Assembly (NCBI RefSeq): GCF_900167975.1 | Contig: NZ_FUZU01000001.1 | Location: 2,018,580-2,082,579 of the forward strand | Source: Ohtaekwangia koreensis | Lineage (GTDB): Bacteria > Bacteroidota > Bacteroidia > Cytophagales > Cyclobacteriaceae | Direction of reading: 5' to 3' | DNA: 64,000 nt | In this document: in pieces, positions 17,437 through 25,388 of the stretch | Position numbering within the stretch: position 1 is the stretch's first letter | How the letters are laid out: the number at the start of each line of letters is the position of its first letter | The notes under the pieces: model-generated | Databases searched by the model: none | What the model saw: only the letters and a program-made list of their open reading frames with translations | What the model was told of the DNA's origin: nothing | Position numbers and translations under genes: made by a program

Positions 17437-18270
17437 TTAAGATCCGGGCTTGGTATAGATATACATTCCTTCCTGCCCCTTTTTTCCTTTTGTACCCACT
17501 TTTCCTGGTATACCCGGTTTAGAGTTTTGGTCTCCTGAACCCGCTGAACCACCACGCCCGCCTTCGCCACCGTATCCAGGATAACCACCAAGCAGGTTGA
17601 TTTTGATCGTGCCAGATGACAGTATATTTGCAGGACATTTTAAACATTGAAATGTTAATGAGCCACCCGCTGCTCCGTTACCGCCATTGCCACCGTTACT
17701 TCCATTTCCGCCATTGCAAGAGCAATGTGTAGTACTCTTGTTCGCATTCCCTCCATGTCCGCCATTGCCACCGTCACCACCATTGCCACCGTTGAGTCTT
17801 ACCAGGAGCGGAGAGGCTTGCGTTGACTCAAAGTAATCTATTTCAAGCGTGAGATTTTTGCCAGGCTCACCATCGGTCCCATTGGTTCCGGGCTTTCCAA
17901 CTTTGCCATGTGTGCAAGGGCCGTAAGCTTGATCAGCATCTTTACCAGCTATGCCGTAGGTTCCTGAACGACCTGTGCCAATAATCCAGCATTGATTGCC
18001 AATGATCATTTTATTGACCTTGATATAGCTTGCAGAAGATGATCTGAACAGTATTATGTTGGAAGAATCGTTCATGACCAATTCATCGATAATCAGGCTG
18101 TCCTCTTTCAATATATAAAAACCCTTTTTAGGAATTTCGAGTCTCTCTAAAGTAGTTTGTGCAAGTAGTTTTGTGACAGACGGAAAGAGTATAATTAAAA
18201 TCAACGCTACTATACGGCCGCTTCGGTGCAGCAGATTGAACGGTTTTTTAAGTTTCTGGATAAAGCTCAT
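17437..18270 (-). CDS. Secreted collagen-like / Gly-Gly-Asn-rich protein
   Basis: 277 aa. The N-terminus has a basic stretch, a hydrophobic core (IVALILIILFPSVTKLLAQ) and a probable signal cleavage near residue 38. Residues ~38-100 are a non-repetitive beta-like segment. Two Gly-X-Y tracts follow (for example GKVGKPGTNGTDGEPGK and GIPGKVGTKGKKGQEG), flanking a Gly-Gly-Asn/Asp-rich block (GGNGGDGGNGGHGG) with a cysteine cluster (HCSCNG, QCLKCP). Collagen-like tracts often form extended triple helices on surfaces. There is no T9SS C-terminal domain, so the export route past the inner membrane is unclear. A perfect 16-bp dyad and a degenerate one lie upstream (18394, 18322). Function unknown. 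Confidence 0.7.
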   Translation of the reverse strand: MSFIQKLKKPFNLLHRSGRIVALILIILFPSVTKLLAQTTLERLEIPKKGFYILKEDSLIIDELVMNDSSNIILFRSSSASYIKVNKMIIGNQCWIIGTGRSGTYGIAGKDADQAYGPCTHGKVGKPGTNGTDGEPGKNLTLEIDYFESTQASPLLVRLNGGNGGDGGNGGHGGNANKSTTHCSCNGGNGSNGGNGGNGAAGGSLTFQCLKCPANILSSGTIKINLLGGYPGYGGEGGRGGSAGSGDQNSKPGIPGKVGTKGKKGQEGMYIYTKPGS

Positions 18271-18321
18271 TGGTGTACTTTTAGGAATATTAAAAATACC
18301 TTTTGAGCGTTACTTCGTTAC

Positions 18322-18337
18322 TAAGTAAATATACCTA
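18322..18337. promoter_or_regulatory. Degenerate 16-bp dyad upstream of the collagen-like gene
   Basis: TAAGTAAATATACCTA matches 13 of 16 positions of TCMGTAWWWWTACKGA. It lies 52 bases upstream of the collagen-like start codon and 57 bases from the perfect copy at 18394. Weak evidence alone, but its placement agrees with the other copies. Confidence 0.35.
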
Positions 18338-18393
18338 TGCGTTTGTACTATAATTACAGACATTTGTGAATACACCTGTTGTTGCCGTATGGC

Positions 18394-18409
18394 TCCGTAT
18401 TTATACGGA
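18394..18409. promoter_or_regulatory. 16-bp dyad, copy 3 (perfect, putative operator)
   Basis: TCCGTATTTATACGGA has perfect 7-base arms around TT. It sits in the divergent gap between the collagen-like gene (minus) and the OB-fold gene (plus). An extra half-site, CCGTAT, occurs at 18385. Could control either gene. Confidence 0.65.
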
Positions 18410-18506
18410 AGTAATTATCTGTAGAAGTAGCAAGAGTTACAGCGTAGAATTGCTGAAGAGATAATGCATTGGTCTGACTTTCTTTGCTATATAATTATAA
18501 TATAGT

Positions 18507-18896
18507 ATGGGAATGATCATTGTAAGTATAGCTGTGCTTTTGTTTGTTGCTGTTGTTGCGCTTAGGCGTTTAAGAAAACCGAAAGTGCCACCAATAGAAG
18601 TTAAGGCATCGTCATTGATTTCGTCATTTGTTAAAGATTCAAGCGGTGCAAATGAAAAATATCTGGAGAAAGAGCTTAGGGTAGAGGGACTCGTAAAAGA
18701 TATACGCGAAGATGAAGGTATCGTGTGGATGGCAGGCGAAGGCATGATTATGATAACAGTGAAATGTTATTTCAAAGGAAAAATAAGTAAGGGAAAGTTA
18801 AAAGTTGGCGATTCAGTAACGATACAAGGTGTTTGTAAAGGCTGTGCGATCCATGTCATCCTTTTTAAATGTATTATTTCCAAGTCAGATGGATAG
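18507..18896 (+). CDS. Membrane-anchored OB-fold (tRNA_anti-like) protein
   Basis: 129 aa. Residues 1-19 form one hydrophobic N-terminal span (MGMIIVSIAVLLFVAVVAL) followed by the basic stretch RRLRKPK, so the rest probably faces the cytoplasm or is anchored by an uncleaved signal. Residues ~35-125 (KYLEKELRVEGLVKDI ... VKCYFKGKISKGKLKVGDSVTIQGVCKG) match the tRNA_anti-like OB-fold family seen in Bacteroidota, in which a nucleic-acid-type OB barrel has unknown ligands. Cysteines occur at the end of the barrel. The gene stands alone between divergent and convergent neighbours. Function not known. Confidence 0.7.
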   Translation: MGMIIVSIAVLLFVAVVALRRLRKPKVPPIEVKASSLISSFVKDSSGANEKYLEKELRVEGLVKDIREDEGIVWMAGEGMIMITVKCYFKGKISKGKLKVGDSVTIQGVCKGCAIHVILFKCIISKSDG

Positions 18897-18923
18897 AGTG
18901 GGTATATCTATGTCTGATTCAAC

Positions 18924-18939
18924 TAGGTAAAATTACTGA
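18924..18939. promoter_or_regulatory. Degenerate 16-bp dyad before a possible small RNA
   Basis: TAGGTAAAATTACTGA matches 14 of 16 consensus positions. A weaker relative, TACTCATTAATACAGA (18971-18986), lies between it and the box at 19010. It is not upstream of any protein gene in either direction. Confidence 0.4.
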
Positions 18940-19011
18940 CATGAGTTTAGTAATAAAATCGGTTCTCTTGTACTCATTAATACAGAGAATGGATAATTAA
19001 AAAGATGATTT

Positions 19012-19144
19012 ACTTTGTGCTATAGAAATTAGATAGTGTATTAGTGATTAATGTTGTGCAAGTTAGATGATTGAAGATTTCTCCGCTTATTTGATAGTGG
19101 GGTTTGGGTCGGGGGCGCACATACCAATGTGTGCCCCTTTTTTG
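19012..19144 (+). ncRNA. Candidate small non-coding RNA (speculative)
   Basis: The box TTACTTTGTGCTATA (19010-19024) recurs with one change at 23262-23276 and contains a near -7 element. The region then runs without a plausible ORF to the terminator at 19112-19144. The true 5' end is not known. Expression is inference. Confidence 0.3.
19112..19144 (+). terminator. Rho-independent terminator
   Basis: GGGGCGCACAT pairs with ATGTGTGCCCC (one G-T wobble) around a four-base loop and is followed by a run of seven T. It is strong, GC-rich and oriented on the plus strand, 216 bases after the nearest plus-strand gene. Confidence 0.85.
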
Positions 19145-19224
19145 TGAGTACATGTCAACGCCAGTATATACCTTCATTTGAAGGTATATATCAAAGAATA
19201 GATGATACTAAGGTTGAGAGGAAA

Positions 19225-22200
19225 TTAACGCCTCGTGGGAATGGTAAATGAGAACTTGCTACCTTTGCCAAGTTCACTTTCAATATATAGGCTTCCTGAA
19301 TTTATTTCAATGAATTCCTGACAAAGTTTTAATCCCAGACCAACACCTTTCTCTCCACTCGTTCCAAAAGTTGTGAAGCCTTCTTTACCTAGGATTTTCA
19401 GGATGTCATTTTTTGCAATGCCCATACCCGTATCGGTAACATATGCGAGAACTGATTTTTCGCAAGGCTCGGCTCCTATAGTTACTTCGCCATGTTTACC
19501 AGTAAATTTGATGGCGTTGTTAATAAGATTGCGAATCACCAGTTTAATCATGTCCTTGTCTGCGAATACCGGAATACTGGTTTCAAGTATATTTGTAAGA
19601 GTTATCTCCTTGCGCGTTGCCAAGGGCTTGAAGAGACGAAAATTCTCGTCTATGATTTCATGTATATCAAAGACAGATGGTCGAACTTGCATACCCTCCA
19701 TTTGTCCACGTGCCCATTGAAGTAAATTGTCCGTTAGGCCAACCGTATAACGGATGCTTTCTTTCAAGTCAGGGACTAATCTTTTGAATTCTTGTTCGGT
19801 TATAAGGTTTGACTCCAGTAGCAAGAGTATCTCTTGTACCTGGTGGACAGGCCCTCTGAGGTCATGAGAAATGATGGAGAATATTTTGTCTTTGGTGAGA
19901 TTCAGTTTTTCGAGTGTTTCCGCTTGCATGGAAATCTCTTCGTTCTTATTAAGGATTTCCTGATTCTTGATTTGAAGATCTGCTGTCTTTTCGTTTACCT
20001 TTTTCTTAAGGAATGTTTTTTGCAACTGGATCTGGCGTGTATAATAAAAGGTAATCATCCAGACACATGCCGTTAAAAAAAGGAAGTAAAGTATATAGGC
20101 CCACCATTTCTGATACCATGGAAATTGAATGGAAAAAATGTAAGCAGCAGGTTTGCTGATCACACCATACTCGTTTTTTGCACGCACTAGGAAAGTATAG
20201 TCGCCTCCGGGTATATTGGTATATGTTGCCTCTTTGCTTTTCGTCCAGGCAGACCATCTGTTTTCAAAGCCGCTGAGTTTATGTTGATATTCCGTTTTTT
20301 CAGCGTCTTCATAAAAAGAGCACATGAAATCAAATTTCATGCTATTGTTACTATAGGGAATTTGGGGGCGGGTATGCTTCTGTTGGTCAGGGTATAGTAT
20401 AGAATCTCTTGCCCATATATGCCTGATGAAGGTATGTATAGAGTCATTATAAAATGTTTTCTGAATAGGATTGTAATGTAACACTCTTAGTTTGTTACCA
20501 ATTAGCACATCCTCAGGTCCCGCTATTAATATAGGTGCATTTACATCTATTCCCAGATCGCCAATAGAGATCGCAATTTTATTAAATGGCGTATAGATCG
20601 CCTTATAGGTTCCATCATTTTGTTTTTTTAGTACACCTGCGGTTTCGTATTGTTGTGGTTGGGCACCCCAAAAGTATAAATCTCCTTCACTGTTTTCTGC
20701 TATACTATAGATGCAAAAGTTCTTGCCGAGTGCGTCCTGAGTTTTTTTATCAGGTTCAAACCTGTCTTTTACGGTGTTGTACCGGTATATTCCGTCTGTT
20801 GTAGTCGCAATAACACTTCCGTTGAGTAATTGGTAAATGCGATTGTTAAGATGTGATGGAAGGCCGTGATGTGTGTCGTATAATGAAACAGACGATACTT
20901 CACTCATTTCTTTGTCGAGTCGTAACCTGTAAACTCCCCTTTGCTCATGACTAACCCAAAAGTATCCTTGCTTATCATGAAACAAGGAATGGATATTTTC
21001 ATCAAAGCCCGCTATTCTTTGCTTTTTCCATCTGCCCACCTTTTCTTTCTTCAGGAGCCATATTCCTGAATCAGTACCCATGAGTACCTGATCCGGATTA
21101 TTATTTATCTCACAAAGTACATATACAGGTCTGTGATCAACTACTTGAATCGCTTTTTTACCTTTTATTTCGTAAACACCATTAAAATTTGCTGCATATA
21201 GCTTGCCTTGAGTATTAAGAAAATTATACGTAACCTTACCTAGTATAGGAGTAAATGTGGTCGGATTTTCTTTGTAAAAAACACCCTGCCCTGTGCCTAC
21301 ATAGAGATTAGAATCTGTCTTACCCAAAGCAAGCACTACTCCTTTCAATCCATTCTGCTTGTCGAAGTATGTAAGAGGGGAACTTGCAATAATTTGAATG
21401 AGTGCATCTTCGGAAGAGAGCCAGAGATTATGTTGAGGATCTTTAAAAAACGTTGATGTCTTTACGTAGCTTCCGATACTTTCAGCATTGATCGTATACA
21501 TAATCTTGCCTTTTTTATTCATAAAGACAATTTCGTCTGGTGACGCTATAGCTAATATACCGTTGTCTAGAGTTCTTACTTGTTCGAAGTATGTTGTTTT
21601 GTAGTATGACAGTAATTCGTTTGGGAATGCTTTTAATCTTTGCTTTGCGCCAGGCGAGATATCAAAAGTCCAGAGCTGTTGCAAGGTGTCGAGAATAAGA
21701 ACAGAATTAGCCTCATAGTCGGTCATCCATTGCACTTGTATATTTTTTAGCTCCTCGAAAGACTCCTGTTGTTCAAATTTTTTATTTCTATAGAGCATCA
21801 TCGATCCATCCTCTTTTATTAGATAAAACTCCTCTTGGATTTTTAAAAATCCCCAGTTATCAATGTCAATAATATCTAATTTTTCATCTTCATAGCGGAT
21901 AACGAATTCTGGGTTGTGGAAGAACACAATGTCTTTATAAACCATAATGAGCCGTATGGATTTGTTTCTATAGCGCTCTGGAATTTGGAGCTTGAAGGAA
22001 TGATAACGAAAGGTTCCTGTAGAGTCTTTTTTGAAAAATCCAAGTTCAGATTCACAGCCAACATAAATGTTCCCGTGCGAATCAGGAGCCATGCTTTCAA
22101 TGTAGTCTTTATTAGGGACAGTAAGCATGTTCCATTCTGCCCCGTCATACCTCATTACACCTTCGTTATTGGCTATATATAGTGTGCCTTGTAGGTCAGG

Positions 22201-22332
22201 TTTAATATAGTGATTATGAAGTGATGCGGCCTTATATACTTCAGAGGTGTGGTATTGAACAAAAGGTTGCTGTGCCTTTGCAATAAGGCAGGTGGTTAGC
22301 AGGAAATATAGAAAGCTTTGAAGTCGAATCAT
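19225..22332 (-). CDS. Periplasmic-propeller sensor histidine kinase
   Basis: 1035 aa. Signal peptide residues 1-20. Residues ~25-670 form a reg_prop-type beta-propeller (repeats such as GTLYIANNEGVMRYDGAEW and HDKQGYFWVSHEQRGVYRL). Residues ~675-740 are a Y_Y_Y domain (YQHKLSGFENRWSAWTKSKEATYTNIPGGDYTFLVRA). A membrane span lies near 757, followed by a coiled coil and a HisKA domain with phospho-acceptor in SIISHDLRGP near residue 822. The HATPase domain has N-box RNLINNAIKF and G-boxes VTDTGMGI and GLGLKLC. It ends right after the ATPase: unlike hybrid members of this family it has no receiver or DNA-binding output. It follows the receiver-domain gene by 31 bases, which is the likely partner. 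Ligand unknown; in the family often a glycan. Confidence 0.9.
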   Translation of the reverse strand: MIRLQSFLYFLLTTCLIAKAQQPFVQYHTSEVYKAASLHNHYIKPDLQGTLYIANNEGVMRYDGAEWNMLTVPNKDYIESMAPDSHGNIYVGCESELGFFKKDSTGTFRYHSFKLQIPERYRNKSIRLIMVYKDIVFFHNPEFVIRYEDEKLDIIDIDNWGFLKIQEEFYLIKEDGSMMLYRNKKFEQQESFEELKNIQVQWMTDYEANSVLILDTLQQLWTFDISPGAKQRLKAFPNELLSYYKTTYFEQVRTLDNGILAIASPDEIVFMNKKGKIMYTINAESIGSYVKTSTFFKDPQHNLWLSSEDALIQIIASSPLTYFDKQNGLKGVVLALGKTDSNLYVGTGQGVFYKENPTTFTPILGKVTYNFLNTQGKLYAANFNGVYEIKGKKAIQVVDHRPVYVLCEINNNPDQVLMGTDSGIWLLKKEKVGRWKKQRIAGFDENIHSLFHDKQGYFWVSHEQRGVYRLRLDKEMSEVSSVSLYDTHHGLPSHLNNRIYQLLNGSVIATTTDGIYRYNTVKDRFEPDKKTQDALGKNFCIYSIAENSEGDLYFWGAQPQQYETAGVLKKQNDGTYKAIYTPFNKIAISIGDLGIDVNAPILIAGPEDVLIGNKLRVLHYNPIQKTFYNDSIHTFIRHIWARDSILYPDQQKHTRPQIPYSNNSMKFDFMCSFYEDAEKTEYQHKLSGFENRWSAWTKSKEATYTNIPGGDYTFLVRAKNEYGVISKPAAYIFSIQFPWYQKWWAYILYFLFLTACVWMITFYYTRQIQLQKTFLKKKVNEKTADLQIKNQEILNKNEEISMQAETLEKLNLTKDKIFSIISHDLRGPVHQVQEILLLLESNLITEQEFKRLVPDLKESIRYTVGLTDNLLQWARGQMEGMQVRPSVFDIHEIIDENFRLFKPLATRKEITLTNILETSIPVFADKDMIKLVIRNLINNAIKFTGKHGEVTIGAEPCEKSVLAYVTDTGMGIAKNDILKILGKEGFTTFGTSGEKGVGLGLKLCQEFIEINSGSLYIESELGKGSKFSFTIPTRR

Positions 22333-22363
22333 TAAACTTTCAGTATTGAGAAGAGAAAAAATC

Positions 22364-23140
22364 CTATTGCAAGATATTGGTTAAATGCATACCGATTTGA
22401 GTTGTACTCGTTTTATATAAATATTTGCAAAGGATTCTGAAAAGTTCCGCACTATTAACTGGTTTCAACAGGCAACTGCTGGCTCCTGCGTTGAGTGAAG
22501 CAGCTATGCTTTCTTTTACAACTGGCGATGTCAGGCAGCTAATGATGGGAACATATTTGTTAAACTCTCTGATTTTTTGCGTAGACGTATTCCCATCCTG
22601 GCCGAGTATAAGATCATCCATGAGTATAAGATCAAATTGCTCTTCGTATACCATGGATACCGTGTCTTCACCGGTCTCCGCCAGTCGGGTATCGCATCCC
22701 CATCCTTCCAACAACGATTGAAATACCATAGCATTTATACGGCTGTCTTCTACGATAAGAACTTTTTTACCTTCGAACGGATGCTTTGTATTTTCGGTAG
22801 GAGCGTTGATTAAACGAAATGGAAATGTTATTTTCTTCTCATTCCCTTTGCTCAAATCGATTTTCATGTTCTCACGGTCATATCCCGTAATGTCAATTAC
22901 AATCGTGGTGATATTATCGAATTGATCCTTTTTGGTGATCTCAATGAAGACCTCATTAATGTCAAACGATTTGGCAAGGAACAGGCAGCCGTGTTTAACA
23001 GCACCAACCAGTCGATCGCCATTACCGAGGTATGCATCATTCAACTGAACATCTATATTCAGTTTCAGTAATACAGTACGATACCGGTTGAGTTTATTTG
23101 CAAGTTTATAGCAGGACTCCCGTAAGCTGAATTCTTCCAT
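22364..23140 (-). CDS. Response-regulator receiver protein with degenerate kinase-like N-terminus
   Basis: 258 aa. Residues ~123-245 are a receiver domain: acidic pair in VLIVEDSRIN, phospho-acceptor Asp in DLILMDDLILGQDG, conserved Lys in LLKPV. Residues ~1-115 look like the remains of a HATPase domain (NGDRLVGAVKHGCLFLAKSF in place of the N-box, VIDITGYD in place of DTGxG, and the closing FPFRL strand), so the order ATPase-receiver resembles the tail of a hybrid kinase. The key N-box Asn and G-box glycines are missing, so ATP binding is unlikely. No DNA-binding domain. It is first in an operon with the propeller kinase and probably acts as its phosphorylation partner by protein contacts. 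A 16-bp dyad lies 94 bases upstream. Confidence 0.8.
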   Translation of the reverse strand: MEEFSLRESCYKLANKLNRYRTVLLKLNIDVQLNDAYLGNGDRLVGAVKHGCLFLAKSFDINEVFIEITKKDQFDNITTIVIDITGYDRENMKIDLSKGNEKKITFPFRLINAPTENTKHPFEGKKVLIVEDSRINAMVFQSLLEGWGCDTRLAETGEDTVSMVYEEQFDLILMDDLILGQDGNTSTQKIREFNKYVPIISCLTSPVVKESIAASLNAGASSCLLKPVNSAELFRILCKYLYKTSTTQIGMHLTNILQ

Positions 23141-23233
23141 AGTAGAGTATTGGCTTTAGATGTATTGCCAAATTTAAAGGCAATTATAGGGACTAATTTA
23201 AAGGCATACATCCGTGATGAATTGAGTATCATA

Positions 23234-23249
23234 TCAGTAAAAATACTGA
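23234..23249. promoter_or_regulatory. 16-bp dyad, copy 4 (putative operator)
   Basis: TCAGTAAAAATACTGA has 6-base arms TCAGTA/TACTGA around AAAA. It lies 94 bases upstream of the receiver-protein gene and 12 bases before the plus-strand box TTACTTTGTGATATA. Confidence 0.6.
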
Positions 23250-23269
23250 CTCCATAAATGGTTACTTTG

Positions 23270-23457
23270 TGATATATTGGTTTAAAGATGTCAGGAGCCT
23301 ATAAAACATTAATCCAACGTAGTTGCAACAATCAATAGCCATAAAACAGCTTGGATAAATAACTATACAATATATCGCCAAAAACATGTTTTATCGTTAA
23401 GATGCTGAATTTGGCTTTGGAAGTTGGTACTTGATCTCGGTTGCGAGCGTTTTTTCT
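23270..23457 (+). ncRNA. Candidate plus-strand small RNA (speculative)
   Basis: It would start after the box TTACTTTGTGATATA (23262-23276) and end at CTCG-GTTG-CGAG followed by CGTTTTTT (23438-23457), a short 4-bp stem with a good T run, just before the convergent kinase gene. The same box precedes the candidate RNA at 19012. Expression is inference and the terminator is weak. Confidence 0.25.
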
Positions 23458-23462
23458 AAATG

Positions 23463-25172
23463 TTAAATGGACGAATCTATATTTGTACCCTGGGCCTGCG
23501 CATCACTGTAACTACTGAGCACAGTGATGGTGTCCGCAATTCTTTTCTTAAAGTATATTCTAAAGGTGGTGCCTTTGTTCGGTTGACTTTCAACTTCAAT
23601 TTTGCCGCCCATCGCCTGTACTTGTGTCTTTACAAGATATAGCCCCAAACCTTTTCCCTCAACATGAAAATGAAAGCGTTTATACAGCATAAAGATGTTT
23701 TGCTTATGCTGCTCAGTATTAAATCCCAATCCGTTATCGGTAACAGATAGGCATATATATTCATCGCAAGGATATGATCGCAACGTGATCAATGGAGTTT
23801 TTTCCGGATCCCTATATTTGATTGCATTGCTTATCATGTTGAAAAGAATACTGTCCATATAGGCCTTTACAACAACCACTACGGGAGCTTCTTCAAAATT
23901 TACCATAATCCTGGTGTTGGTCTCCAGTATTTCTTTTTCAAGATTCGAGTTTACCAGTTTTAACTCCTCGCTTAGATTCACCGGTATAAGGTAATTACTT
24001 CCATTGCCCTTTATCTCAAGTATAACATTCAGATCTTTGATAACGGTATCAAGCTCTGCTGTAGAGGTGATCAGTTTTTCAATGATTACTTTCTCTTCCT
24101 TTTGGTCCGAGGCGTGATTTAGAATCTTGCCAAGTCCTAGAATACGAGCAGCAGGGGCACGTAAATTATGCGCAGCGATAAAAGCAAATTGCTGTAGTTG
24201 CTGGTTATACTCTACAAGTTCTTTTGTGCGATCTTTAATTTCCTCTTCGAGCGAATCGTTTCGGGCAACGATCTTTTTATTTTGTTCCAAAATGAGCTGT
24301 TGTGCTTCGCTGAGTTTTTTATTTTGATTCTTCAGCAAATCCTGCTGCATCGAAATTTCTTCCTGCTGCGCTTTTAGTTCTTCGTTCTGTGCTGTGATCT
24401 CCTCCTGGTTTTCCTGTAAAGCCCTGTTCTGCGATTTTATTTCTCGGGTTCGTTCGGCAACAACACGCTCGAGTGTTTCATTCTGACGGGAGAGTATAGA
24501 TGCCTTTTCAGCTTCCGATTCTCGCAGCCTGATTTGCATGGATAATTTCCGATGGGTATGAAATGCTGTGAAGAGTAATGTAGGTATACATGTTAGGACC
24601 AGGAACATTTGTACCAGATAGTTACTTCGGAGTGCCGCATGATATTTGGAAAGCGCTTTACTATTGATGTCATCTTCAAAGCGACTGATCTCTCTGTTGA
24701 TGTTCTCGTACTGCAGCCATAGTTTATAGCCTTTATCCCGGTTCGACACCTGACGAAACTCTTCCATACGATTCTCATCCAAAAGAATCTTCATTTGAAC
24801 GCACAAGTCTGCGTAAGCATTCGTTGAATCCTGTAGCCGGTGAAACTCTTCTAATGGGTATCCTTGCTGCTTCAACAAGTTTCCGACTGAAAGGAAAAGT
24901 GAATCTTTATCCCGTAACGCAAACCGCATGGGATAAAGGAATTTCTCATCTTTAAAAAGCGCATATCCACGAATGCCTAGATCGAGGTTGTGAATGATGA
25001 CGATCGCAAATTGAGAGACTGTGACTTTTATTTCTTCGGCCTGTCGTTGCAGTATTCTGTTTTCTTCAATGATTCTGTTATTGTTAAGTGTGATGACTAC
25101 ATTCAGAATAATTAAAGTGATGGTAAGGAGTACTGCAAAGCTCACCCAGCTCTTGTTGACAATTGGTTTCAC
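23463..25172 (-). CDS. CHASE3-type sensor histidine kinase
   Basis: 569 aa. Membrane spans at ~10-28 and ~186-206 enclose a periplasmic helical domain (~30-180) of CHASE3 type (DLGIRGYALFKDEKFLYPM). A long coiled coil follows (~215-325, QEEITAQNEELKAQQEEISMQ). The HisKA phospho-acceptor is in FAFIAAHNLRAPAARI near residue 336, and the HATPase domain has N-box ISNAIKYRDP and G-boxes VTDNGLGF and GKGLGLYLVKTQ. No receiver or output domain is attached. It is upstream of the receiver/kinase operon on the same strand but 322 bases away, with a separate regulatory region between. Signal unknown; CHASE3 domains sense diverse extracellular cues. Confidence 0.9.
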   Translation of the reverse strand: MKPIVNKSWVSFAVLLTITLIILNVVITLNNNRIIEENRILQRQAEEIKVTVSQFAIVIIHNLDLGIRGYALFKDEKFLYPMRFALRDKDSLFLSVGNLLKQQGYPLEEFHRLQDSTNAYADLCVQMKILLDENRMEEFRQVSNRDKGYKLWLQYENINREISRFEDDINSKALSKYHAALRSNYLVQMFLVLTCIPTLLFTAFHTHRKLSMQIRLRESEAEKASILSRQNETLERVVAERTREIKSQNRALQENQEEITAQNEELKAQQEEISMQQDLLKNQNKKLSEAQQLILEQNKKIVARNDSLEEEIKDRTKELVEYNQQLQQFAFIAAHNLRAPAARILGLGKILNHASDQKEEKVIIEKLITSTAELDTVIKDLNVILEIKGNGSNYLIPVNLSEELKLVNSNLEKEILETNTRIMVNFEEAPVVVVVKAYMDSILFNMISNAIKYRDPEKTPLITLRSYPCDEYICLSVTDNGLGFNTEQHKQNIFMLYKRFHFHVEGKGLGLYLVKTQVQAMGGKIEVESQPNKGTTFRIYFKKRIADTITVLSSYSDAQAQGTNIDSSI

Positions 25173-25388
25173 TTTTTTATTGGTTGAGCATCCGGTTCGT
25201 TATACTCATTAATGTAGGCAGATTTTATGAGTTTTGCACGAAGTTGATATCAACAAAATGCGGTTTAAATGGGTCTGCCCCTCTACAATTTTTTTTCTTT
25301 ATCTCTATAAAAGCACATCTTTAAATGGCTTTCAGGAGTTTTATCATAGGGAATGGAATTGTATATATAACTGACAACGCATTTTTGA

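Larger units (their letters stand above)
18897..19224. other. Intergenic region with possible small RNA
   Basis: This 328-base gap holds a degenerate 16-bp dyad (18924-18939), the box TTACTTTGTGCTATA (19010-19024) and a strong plus-strand terminator (19112-19144), 216 bases from the preceding plus-strand stop codon. No ORF of note is seen, so a small RNA of ~120 bases is possible. Confidence 0.45.
23141..23462. other. Intergenic region with dyad and possible plus-strand RNA
   Basis: This 322-base gap between two minus-strand genes holds the 16-bp dyad (23234-23249), the box TTACTTTGTGATATA (23262-23276), a palindrome AAAACATGTTTT (23381-23392) and a weak plus-strand terminator (23435-23457). 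No ORF is convincing. Confidence 0.5.

Noticed and set aside
17149-17538. 129-codon plus-strand frame
   Set aside because: It begins in the terminator of the TlpA-like gene and runs into the opposite-strand collagen-like gene; composition is not protein-like and it has no promoter.
17760-17800. Short tandem-like repeats in the collagen-like gene as a CRISPR or minisatellite
   Set aside because: The periodicity follows Gly-Gly-Asn codons in frame, so it reflects the protein; spacers are absent.
14181-19163. 13-base repeat CATGTCAACGCCA at 14181 and 19151
   Set aside because: Dozens of shared 13-mers are expected by chance in 64 kb, and only the first copy has a start codon in a plausible ORF.
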